From Helichrysum umbraculigerum (lineage: Eukaryota > Streptophyta > Magnoliopsida > Asterales > Asteraceae): 64,000 nt of DNA. How positions within the stretch are numbered: position 1 is the stretch's first letter; each line of letters begins with the position of its first letter. This document shows positions 12,697 to 22,215 of this stretch, in pieces. The position numbers were made by a program, and so were the translations under genes. Below the pieces are notes generated by a model. It was given only the letters and a program-made list of their open reading frames with translations, had not been told where the DNA came from and did not search any database. The DNA lies in the NCBI GenBank assembly GCA_949592205.1, contig CATIUR010000001.1, positions 42,859,001 through 42,923,000 of the forward strand, in the 5' to 3' direction.

Positions 12697-13693
12697 TATC
12701 AATATGATGCCTTACTCGCTCTACTCCATATTAGAATTAGGACCTCTCCAGCCCACTAAAATGAGCGTCCAGCTTGCCGATCAATCAGTCCGATACCCGA
12801 AAGGCATTGCTGAGAATGTCATGGTAAAAGTTGACAGGTTCTATTTCCCCACTGACTTTGTAGTGATGGATATACAGGAAGACATTAACATACCCATTAT
12901 CCTAGGTAGGCCATTCATGAATACTGCACGTGCTATTATTGATGTATACTCTCAGGTTATCAGTCTACGAGCACATGGACAGACAATATCATACAAGATT
13001 GATCAGACCGACTGTTCACTGATGGAGCATGCAGAGATCTACGCAATATCCATGGGCAGAGTTACTTCGGATGATGATACTTCTGATTCAGAGCCGGAAC
13101 CATACCGGCCATACGAGCACACTTGTCTTATCTCAGCTACTGAAGAGTCAGAATCAGAAGACGAGGAGATGGAAGAATCTGAACCAGAGGAAGAAATAGA
13201 AGAGGAGGAAGATTCAGAGCAGGATGAAGAAGAAGAGGAACAACCTGAAACAGAACCAGAGGAAGAGGAGATGGAAGAAACGGAGCCAGAAGAAATGGAA
13301 GAGTCCGAGGAAGAACAGGAAGAATCAGAGCCCGAGGAAGTATATCAGTCCACACCACCTCATCAATACCTTCCTGACTCATATTTACCGACAGCAGAGA
13401 TTATGCAGATCGAGAACCTTGAGAACTTCATCCCTCTGTCACAAGATGAATCAGATGAAGATACACTGACTGATTACTCTCATGATGCAGAATTTGGTCT
13501 CACCATGGAGAAACTCATTGCATCAGCTATTGATCCCACCAAACCTCTTGTGTCTCCCCGAATTGACGCTCTGCTGAATATTGAGAAGACTATAGCCTTA
13601 TCCGCACAGCACCCAGAGCTTCGAGACAAACTCTTGAGAATGATTGCAGCACATAAAGCATCCCGACTTCCCCAAAGGAATCAAACCTTTTGA
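12321..13693 (+). pseudogene. Athila-like gag C-terminal linker, aspartic protease and acidic domain
   Basis: 12321-12569 encodes the gag-protease linker. A one-base frame change near 12560, compared with the related copy at 40990-41040, separates it from 12638-13693. The second frame has a gypsy retropepsin of Athila type: a flap-region block ADQSVRYPKGIAENVMVKVD and the ILGRPFMNTARAIIDV block. The active-site signature is DLRAS instead of the usual DLGAS, still present at 41130, so the catalytic Gly is lost. An extremely Glu-rich stretch follows (about residues 170-235). Reverse transcriptase does not follow, unlike in autonomous Athila elements; a second ORF does. Confidence 0.8.
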
Positions 13694-15020
13694 CACATCT
13701 GCACCTCGAAGTCAGTTCGAGAAGGGAAGTACCTCCGGATTTAGCCGTGATTCTGATTCTCAGGAGGAAAAAGACATCGAGATGGATTCCTCTCAGCCAA
13801 TATCTCAGATTACTGATGACTCCCTTCCACAGTCCGATACTGTTGAGTTCCCTGATTTCCAGGCTAGGGATACTCCAGCTGAGGAGAGTGATGACGATGA
13901 CATCATCTATACTGATGTTCCAATAGATATTCGGTCTGTCCGACTTCTTGCATCTTCGACTATTCCCGCTTCTCCCCAAATTCCGACTATCTCCAACCAT
14001 GAGGAAATGATAAGTGCTATTGAAGAATTCGAAAACAACATACCTATGATGACCAGCATTATCATTAACTCCACCAATGATTACACTCCACACCAAAGGA
14101 ACCTGATTGAGGAAATCATAGCCGAATCTGAGGTCAACCAAGCCGAGAATTCCCAAGATTACAGATTCTTCCACAACTGCCTAAATGCCTTTGCCGAAGA
14201 CCTCGCTGCTCAGTTGCTATGGGAGCACCACATTACTGGACAAACACCTGAGGAGCTAGAGTTCTTTGAAGACCAAAGACGCATGTACAGGAAGATCTAT
14301 GACACGTTGTTCAGATCCGCATTTCCATATTCTGCTGAGCAACACGAGTTCTTAAATTCTTATCGCAGCAATATGTATAATGCTACTGGGAATCCTGACG
14401 CAGACATAGACATCCGGTTGATGAATGATCTTAGGGGACTTCTATATTCTATGGCTAGGAATGATCATATCGACGAGACTTCTCCTCATAGGTTCTACAT
14501 TGACTGCACCATCGAGTACCACGCTCACAAGATTACCGAAGATCTCGAGTACGTGAGTTCTGACGAGAGGACGCGTGTCATCCCTTCTTTCATACCTGAA
14601 GGTTCGATGGTTAACATTGCGAACTTCCTCACTGATCGAATCAAGGAAATCTTCGTTGAGGTGCCGGATGAAGAGCATAGTCAAATATTCAACTACGGAT
14701 TACGTGAGGTTTACGATATACTAAACAATACCTTCAAGAACTCAAACCTCACGTTTTCCCATAATCAGACTCACCTACTTCAAGAGATCCATGAGTCAAT
14801 CCGAGAACTTAGAGGAAACTCAGGCATTGCAAATCACGAGACTTTACACCTGCAGTTCTTTGGATTCATGGACTCTCTCAGACGACAACATCCTGAACGA
14901 GAGATGATCGAGGCTGATAGATTCTCTTTTGTGGATTCCCGCGGAACCATCTCCAAAGCAATAAAGGAGATAACTTGGGATCTTCTACACATGAAAAGGG
15001 TTGCTGAGAATCATCTTTAA
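13644..15020 (+). CDS. 458-codon ORF of unknown function in an RT-less Athila-like element
   Basis: Overlaps the end of the protease/acidic ORF by 50 bases in another frame. The first Met may not be the real start: sequence just before the overlap suggests the product once continued from the protease frame, by a frameshift that is either programmed or mutational. I do not recognise the family. The first 100 residues are Asp/Ser-rich and look disordered (SDDDDIIYTDVP). The remaining 350 look mostly alpha-helical, with regularly spaced Leu/Ile and charged residues and no Cys/His finger, no RT YXDD box, no integrase DDE pattern and no clear membrane span or signal peptide. It occupies the place of RT-RNaseH-IN. 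A capsid-related or accessory role is possible, but nothing in the sequence proves it. Confidence 0.65.
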   Translation: MQHIKHPDFPKGIKPFDTSAPRSQFEKGSTSGFSRDSDSQEEKDIEMDSSQPISQITDDSLPQSDTVEFPDFQARDTPAEESDDDDIIYTDVPIDIRSVRLLASSTIPASPQIPTISNHEEMISAIEEFENNIPMMTSIIINSTNDYTPHQRNLIEEIIAESEVNQAENSQDYRFFHNCLNAFAEDLAAQLLWEHHITGQTPEELEFFEDQRRMYRKIYDTLFRSAFPYSAEQHEFLNSYRSNMYNATGNPDADIDIRLMNDLRGLLYSMARNDHIDETSPHRFYIDCTIEYHAHKITEDLEYVSSDERTRVIPSFIPEGSMVNIANFLTDRIKEIFVEVPDEEHSQIFNYGLREVYDILNNTFKNSNLTFSHNQTHLLQEIHESIRELRGNSGIANHETLHLQFFGFMDSLRRQHPEREMIEADRFSFVDSRGTISKAIKEITWDLLHMKRVAENHL

Positions 15021-17470
15021 AGCTTCCCTATCTTTTCATCAGAGATTTCGAACATCGTCGAAATCATCGCTCGTCATTTTCTGAGGATCTACCCACGCAA
15101 CCCCAGGATTCCACTACTGAGCACTTCCGGTCCTGGAGGTTCCAGCACCAACTAATTTGAAGGAAGGCAAAGTCGAGCTCTCGACTCTAAAAGCAGCGCT
15201 TCTCGGGAGTTAACCCGTGCAATAAGACGTGTAGAGAGAACAGTGTCAATAAGTGAAGATATATCTCTGACTATCCTTCACACTTGGTCGTCACCAAAAC
15301 GCTTTTATGATATTACAACTCATTTGCAAATAAACCACTCGTCTCAGAAATAAGGAGATCAAATTGAAAAATGGTAATTCATGTGTTTCGAGCATTTGAG
15401 GTACTTGCATACTACTTTTATGCATTATACTCGAACTCGTTTAAAAACACATGTTTTAGAAAAATGATTTGTAGTAGAAAACATCTTTTCAAGTTCTGAG
15501 ACGGTGATTTATCTTTTCATTTGCAAATACTTTGAGTTTGTAAACTGGTACGACCAACATGTTCACACTTACGAGATTGATCCACAAATGAAATAATGGA
15601 TGGAGAAAAACCAATAGCAAGACGCTTGAAGCTGTACCGCTCTTCATGAATGCAGAAAAAGATCTTGGCAACATCTCTTTTCAGCAAATTCGGATTCTCA
15701 GCTTCTTTGCTGCTCGCTATCTGGGGAGTGTCTTAACCTTTACTCTCTTTTGTTTATGATTCTGTTTATTATTTGCTTTGTTAGTTTGTTAAAGTAGTCT
15801 ATACTCTATCCTAAGCTTATCACTAAGTGTGGGATTCCAGCCCAAAACAAACACTTGAGAAACATTTTCTTACATGTTCAAACTCTAAGTGTAGGATTTT
15901 ACTTCCAGTAAATCTCAACTCAAGAGAACATTAGGGACAATGTTCCTCTAAGTGTGGGATAGCAGGTATAGAATACATTGGTTAGTTTTCTTTGATTTTT
16001 AATGTCCGAAATAGTAAACTCAGAAAATGTTCCTCAAATTTTTCAAAAAATTTTCAAGAAAATTGAAAGTATGAGCTAAATCTATTGATTAACTCTGCTA
16101 ATTTTGAGCCAAAATATCTTTTGAGAGGAGCTATTTTCAGATATGAGTAATATATTTCGGAGTCTAGGGAAAATAAGGTAGAAATTGCTTAAGCAAGAAA
16201 TAATAATCTGATGGAAGCATGACGAAGCACATACAACCCTATTTGCAGTGAGGTATTTTGAGCCTAATAGCATTCATCTTTAATGCTTCACTATTCATTT
16301 CTTGTGTGTGCCGATGCATGCATCTCTAAATTAGAACTTGCTCTTGACATACGCTTCGAGACCACATTGGTGTGTACCGTACACGGTATAGGTGCAATTA
16401 GATGACCTTGACATTCCCCAGGATTTGAACCCTTTTTTTTTAGATATCTCTTCAAGCCCAAAACCCTTCCGATACTCATTTTTAGTATCGATGATCCGCC
16501 TAGTAAACCCTGTTAAGCCTAAACCTTTCATTTCTCAATAAACCCTACTTCCCAAAATATTCCCAAAATATTCCCAAACTTATCTTAGAATTTCTGAGGT
16601 TATGAAGAACATCTTTTAGAATATCCGCTTCACTTATCCTACCCCTTCGTGCTCTCAAAAAGATTGAAGAATCCTTGGTGTGTAAAATTGACACCGCGAA
16701 AAGACTCGAAATGTTCAAGATAAGGGATTTCTGAAAGAATCAAAAGAAGAAAAATATCCTTGGAAATTCTCTGGCAAAGAAATTCTGAAGAAGAAAAGAA
16801 AATAGAAAAGTATAAAAGCAGAAAAAGAAAATAAAAAGAAGAAAAAGAAGAAAAGAAAGAAAAATAGTTCCGCAAGAATAAAGCTTAAAGTCCTTTGAAG
16901 TATCATCCTCACAAAAAGATCCTGATAGAAGACCAAAAGCTACCTCTCTCTCCGTTCTGAAATAAAGTTGTTCATGATCTCAGTTGTTTTAAGATAAGCA
17001 ACCCCTACAACCCAAAAATACCACTATCCATACCCTTTACCCCTCACCAAACACTACAACCCTCACAAATGTCTTGGGATAATTAGCACCGTCCTCACCT
17101 AAGTGGTGGAGATCCGATTCTCGACCAAGCCTATGACGATAAATGCTTCATTACTGGCTATTTGAGCGATTTCGTTTGTTCTAGATTGATAGGAAACCCG
17201 ATACACTTTGAGTGAATTGAGTGACCACTTTTGTGAGATCGCCTAGTCATGTGTACTCCAAGATCATGAGATTTGGATGTATGCCTAAGAGGATCTTTTC
17301 TTGATTAAGGAAGGATCATCTTATATTTCCCTATATTCCTGAAACTATCTTATTTGCTTCTGACAATGGTAACTCTTAAAAATGTTGCAGCTCGCTCTAA
17401 AAATGTTTTAAAATGTTTTCAAAAACTGAGTGTTGCTTGAGGACAAGCAACGCCTAAGTGTGGGATAACT
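15021..17470 (+). mobile_element. 3' noncoding internal region of Athila-like element 2
   Basis: 2.45 kb between the ORF stop and the LTR, colinear with 1-2543. It contains CGCTTCTCGGGAGTTAACCC (about 15198), TAAGTGTGGGAT motifs at 15824, 15886 (one mismatch) and 15949, a conserved block at 16300-16420 (with GATGCATGCATC) and another at 17075-17130. It is A-rich near 16790-16870. No credible ORF. Confidence 0.75.
17455..17470 (+). promoter_or_regulatory. Polypurine-tract-like motif before the LTR of element 2
   Basis: TAAGTGTGGGATAACT directly precedes the LTR start TGATGTGACGC, as in element 1. Confidence 0.6.
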
Positions 17471-18860
17471 TGATGTGACGCAAAAAGTCATGTTTTGAAG
17501 GCCATTATTCCACACTTTTTGGGCACATCTTTAGTGAAAACATTCCAAAACAGTCATTATTTACTAAAATTCACTAAAGTGCTCAAAATATAGACATTGT
17601 TGCAAAAGTCACTAAAAACAACCGAATAACGAGCAAAACGGAGCGAATAAGCAGCAACCAATTCTCGCACCCTCATTTATCCTATGATAAACACATTCTA
17701 ACCTTATGGTATGTTGTAATAGGTAAAATCGAGATGAGAAAATCAAGAATCATGCAAATCAGATAAAGGACGGAGAAGACAGGACGGTTACAAACTCCTA
17801 TAAAGTGATTTCGGCTATGCTAAAGTTATACACATCCAATTTCAGTGAGATTGGCATCATTAGAAGCGTAACGGAATTACGAAGACACAGGCGAAAGAAT
17901 CAGGTCAAACGGACGCATAACGAAGGAGATACGGACGTTTTAAGCAGCACACCGTATACGGCCCTATGAAGGCCGTATACGGCCCCCTGACCCCATATGC
18001 TGCCCGTTTGTGCTTCGTTTGCTTGTACGTGCGTGCTTCACGAGTTGTACGGCTGATTTCTAGCTTTGCCTATAAATAGGGGGTCACCCCTCCAACATTC
18101 AACACACCTCACCATTCCACACATTTCTCCATTTCCACTTTCTCTCTCACACACTCTCTCTCTCTCTCTATTCTCTCATTTCTTTCTTTCTCTCTCTAGA
18201 ATTAGGGTTAGGTCTAGTTAGTTCTCAGTTAGTATTTAACTGAAACTAACGGAGGGGCTACTTTTGTAATAGCGTAGGGAATAGTCCAGGGGCTTTTATT
18301 GTAATATTGTCAAGGATATTGCGGAAGTTCTGCTTGTACTCTCTCTCTAAACGCTTATTCAATCTACACTTTATTAACAGTTACTTCTTTCCTTATCTGT
18401 TATAATGATAATTGCTATTGTTATTATGCTAGATTTAGGACATGTTATTATGCGTAGTGAGTAGTTTCCTTGTGTGTTTGTTATGATGTAGTTAGTTTAT
18501 ATATGTGTGGGGTGACGCTACTTTAAATATATGATTGGGATGATAACATTATGAAACAATGGAGGTAACGTTATACGACTTTCATTTGTATAGCGCCTGA
18601 ATCATCACTTATGTGTGTAGTACGGAACGTGGAAGCTATGAAAGTCGTGGGCACAATCCGTTGTGGAAGTAATGATCCCAGTTATATTATGAAATGAAAA
18701 CCGGTGATTTATTAACTTTGTATTTATGAATTTCTAAACCTAATCGCCTTTCCTCCAATTAAACGTGGTTAGAACCTTTATGACAAGGAGTCACGAACCT
18801 TGATCAAACGGTCACTACCTATCTATGTTTTCTAAAACTGTAAACATGGTCTGAATTGCG
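17471..18860 (+). mobile_element. 5' 1.39 kb of the 3' LTR of Athila-like element 2 (truncated)
   Basis: Nearly identical to the first 1.39 kb of the solo LTR at 26957. It breaks at GAATTGCG|TAAAGAAAG, where D1 (copia leader) begins. The solo copy instead continues GAATTGCGTAGCTGTGG. U3 carries two CCGTATACGG palindromes (17952-17961 and within 17971-17984). Confidence 0.85.
18071..18078 (+). promoter_or_regulatory. LTR TATA box (element 2)
   Basis: TATAAATA followed by a C-rich stretch (CACCCCTCCAACATTC), about 110 bp after the palindromes; conserved in the solo LTR at 27558. It is likely the Pol II promoter of the LTR. Confidence 0.6.
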
Positions 18861-19810
18861 TAAAGAAAGTGGGTTACTAAATCAGCCTTGTGCTAGCCTT
18901 ACTTCTGCGGTTCTTTGTGCGTTCAAATGGAGCTACCGAGCTCTTTATGTTTATGTAAGATAAAATATTTTTTATTAAAACCTATGATATGAATATGGTG
19001 CATGCATATTCATACATATTTGATAACACATCAAATTGTGTTACCCTAAAACTTAAGTCATTGTCATCCAATTGTAAGAACACTTGCAGTTGCTTTTTAC
19101 TCTGCGTGAGACGTAGGTAAATTGCAATCCCAAGGTAAATTACCACTCATTGTGAGACGATGGTGGACTATTTACAGTTCTTAATTGGACGACTTAAAAC
19201 GAGTTAAGCGGTGAGATCCTTAAGCCCGTGGCAAAAGATGGGATGAAACATGTTTACAAAATCATTTATGCTTGCTTCATAAATATTATTTGTAAGTCCC
19301 ATAATTTCTAGGAATTGCACTAGTAATGCAATTATTGATCGTCACTTACCTTTTGAGTAACATCATTACTAGCAGATCAACTGATGTAATGGTGCTATGT
19401 CAATAGGATCCTAGCCTTGTAGAAAATTAGTAGTTTGCTTGGTTAAACTTGGGTAAATTAATTATTCTATAAGTGTTAATAATCGAAAATACTGATTTTT
19501 GAACTTTATCTGTTTTGTAGATGGCAACTAATCCTACCCAAAACCAAAACACTTCATCTTTCAGGCAACAATTTGAGAGAGAGAAACTTACTGGTTCTAA
19601 TTTCAAAGACTGGTACCGTTCATTGAGGATTGTCCTCCGATCTGAAAAGAAAGCTGATGTTCTTGAACAACAGCTTATGAACGCCCCTGCTGAAAATGCT
19701 ACTGATGCACAAACGGCAGAGTATTATGCTGCTTATGATCGTTACAATGATGTTGCTTGCTTAATGCTCGCAAGCATGTCGCCCGAGCTAAAAGAGCAAT
19801 TTGAGTTCCA
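18861..19810 (+). repeat. Long direct duplication D1, right copy
   Basis: Partner of 8927-9876. This copy carries on into intact copia gag (…GAGTTCCATGGCCC), so it preserves the original copia continuity on the right, whereas the left copy preserves it on the left. Confidence 0.9.
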
Positions 19811-20737
19811 TGGCCCATTTGATATGATAAATGAGTTAAGGTCATTGTATGAAAAGCAAGCTGAAGTAGAGTTGTTTGACGTTGTTCAAAAACTACATTC
19901 TTGTAAGCATGAATCAGGGAAACTAGTCAGTCCATATCTTCTTAAAATGAAGAGCTATTTGGAGCACTTGGCAAGGCTCAACTATGCTTATCATCAGCCT
20001 ATTGCAATTGGACTAATCCTCTGTACTCTTTCCAAGGAGTTTGAGGGATTTGTGCGCAATTACAACATGCATAGTATGAATAAGACTGTAGTTGAACTTC
20101 ATTCTATGCTCATTGAGTATGAGAAAAACCTTCCCATGAAAGCTGAAACTCCCGCTGTGATGATGATCAAAGGGGGTAGAATCTAGAAGAAGCCGCAAGC
20201 TGCTAAAGGAAATCCGAAAGGGAAAGGCAAGAATAAGCAAGCTGTTGCTCGTATTCCCAAACCCAAGAAGACTCCTCCAACTAAGAAAGAGCATCCGGCA
20301 AAAGATGAGGTATGCCACCACTGTGGTGAAGTGGGACATTGGAGAAGGAACTGTCCTAACTATCTTGCCGAGTTGATGAAAAAGAGGAAGCAAGCAGCTG
20401 GTAATATTGCCAGTACTTCAGGTATCTTCACCATAGAATTATATTCTTTTTCTAAACATGACTCTTGGGTATATGACACTGGTTGTGGTACTCACATCTG
20501 TAATACCTTACAGGGTCTTAGAGGAAGAAGGAAGGTGAAGCCAGGAGCTTTGCAACTGACAGTGGGCAATGGTCTGCCAACAGCTGTCGAAGCAATTGGA
20601 AATTATGATTTAATTTTACCTTCTGGTTTAGTAATTTGTTTAGACAATTGTCATTACGCACCTTCTATTGCTAGAGGTGTTGTTTCAGTTTCTCTTTTGA
20701 AAGACAACGGTTATGTAAACTCGTTTACTGATTATGG
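19521..20737 (+). pseudogene. Ty1/copia gag-nucleocapsid-protease fragment with one in-frame TAG
   Basis: One reading frame of about 405 codons interrupted only by TAG at 20184-20186. Residues 1-221 are copia gag (UBN2 type; FDMINELRSLYEKQ, LKMKSYLEHLARL). After the stop comes a Lys-rich linker, a CCHC knuckle CHHCGEVGHWRRNC (20311-20352) and the start of the copia protease with VYDTGCGTHIC as active site. The usual downstream integrase, RT and RNase H are absent: at about 20737 the DNA switches to a gypsy gag, by chance in frame. The stop lies where a CAG Gln codon would fit (ATC TAG AAG), consistent with one C-to-T change. It is cut on the left at 18861. Confidence 0.85.
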
Positions 20738-20895
20738 AAGTGGAAGTAACTCACAAGATCAACAGAACAAGAGGTATTCTGGAAACACCAGGGCTTATGC
20801 CGCCACCACCACTGAACCGAAGCCATACCTTGGTAACAAACCAAAGTGTGACAAGTGCGGGAAGCACCATGACGGTGGATGTACTTTCTGTCAAA

Positions 20896-20900
20896 ACTGC
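20896..20900 (+). repeat. Target-site duplication, left (ACTGC)
   Basis: ACTGC immediately before the LTR start TGTAACAACC; repeated at 23352-23356 right after the LTR end GTGTTACA. Confidence 0.9.
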
Positions 20901-21694
20901 TGTAACAACCGCCAAATTAGGGCTAGTAATTAGTGCCTAATTCTCTGTCAATACATGTAATTAGTTCCATGATTAGGCTAATTAATGTATCGAAATATAT
21001 ATATATATATATTGTTGAATATATACGAACCACGCGATTGGATTTAATCGTATACGATCTAAACCGAATGTAATTCGGTTCTAATATTACGGACGTTGGT
21101 GAAACATTTTGTTCAAATAACGCAATCACTTTTCCCAATACTATTTGACAATATTTTAAGTGTGTATTATATCGTACAAATAAACGTTTACACGATTAAA
21201 ATGGTTAACGCGCAATTTAAGAAACGAAAATAATCAAAATTATTTTAAAGATTTGACAAAATAATTCAATTAAATTATTTAACAAGATTCGTCATTTAAA
21301 ATGAATAATTACGCGTAAAATAAATATTTAACGCTTAAAATGACGGAGAAAACGAACACCGCACGGAGACGTGGACTGAAAAAGGGGGAGGTTAAACCTC
21401 CACCTCTTTCCCTTTCTTTCCTCATTTCTCACCATCTTATTCTCTCTCTTCTCTCTTTTCTCTCAACCTCACCATCTCACCACCATCACCCATTTCACCC
21501 AAAAATCACCAAATAACAACATAAAACGCACCCGGATCGTACCACTCGTTTGTAAGTTTCCGACAAAACCCGAAACTCTTCGTTTTTACTCATTTTTACG
21601 TTTTTATGGTTTATATATGCTCAAAATGTCCAAAAATGGGTTGGGTAAAAGATTTGGACCCAACGAAAGTCGTCCCGCCGATTTTCCGGCCACC

Positions 21695-21985
21695 TGAACC
21701 AGATCAGTCGCTAACGTCACTTTGGGTTGGCCCAATTGCGATGTCAGTTACAACGTCGCTAAACACCTCACAACGTCGCATATAGCGACATCATCCCCAA
21801 CGTCGCATTGACTTGCGAATGTCGCATATAGCGACGCAGACCTTAACGTCGCAAACCAAACTAACGTCGCATATAGCGACATAATACGTAACGTCGCATT
21901 AAATTGCGAATGCTATACTTAGCGAAGTCATTCCAAACGTCGCGATCATCATGTGCGACGTCGCACCTGACGTCGCACAAACCAG
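21695..21985 (+). repeat. Degenerate tandem array with GTCGC / GCGAC palindromic core in LTR
   Basis: Roughly 18-25-bp units built on AACGTCGCATATAGCGAC and its inversions, very CpG-rich in an AT-rich LTR. The minus-strand LTR has a counterpart at 58155-58375. Confidence 0.8.
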
Positions 21986-22127
21986 AACCTTGAAAACTTA
22001 CACTTTTACTAAGTGTCGGAACCAAGATTTTACCACCTAATTTTACTCCAAATTCAAATTTCGGATACGTTTTCACTAAAGGAAAGTAGTAGGAATAAAT
22101 AATTTCCAAGCTGACTTGGCAGCTCGA

Positions 22128-22215
22128 CCCCAACCAGGGGCTCTGCCCCTTGGACCCCGCCAGGGGCTGCCGCCCCTTGGACCCCGCTACCAGGGGCGCT
22201 GCCCCCGGACCCCCG
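22128..22215 (+). repeat. GC-rich imperfect repeats (hairpin / G-run block) in LTR
   Basis: About three units of CCAGGGGCTSTGCCCCTTGG-type sequence separated by ACCCCGC. The units are inverted-repeat-like; the complementary strand has many runs of four or more G. Homologous blocks are at 30470-30560 and 57925-58015. Confidence 0.8.

Noticed and set aside
13137..13469. Pro/Leu-rich minus-strand and Lys/Arg-rich plus-strand frames
   Set aside because: Shadows of the Glu-rich domain of the Athila-like protein in other frames.
21695..22000. CRISPR-like array
   Set aside because: Units are degenerate, palindromic and without unique spacers, inside a plant LTR; not CRISPR.
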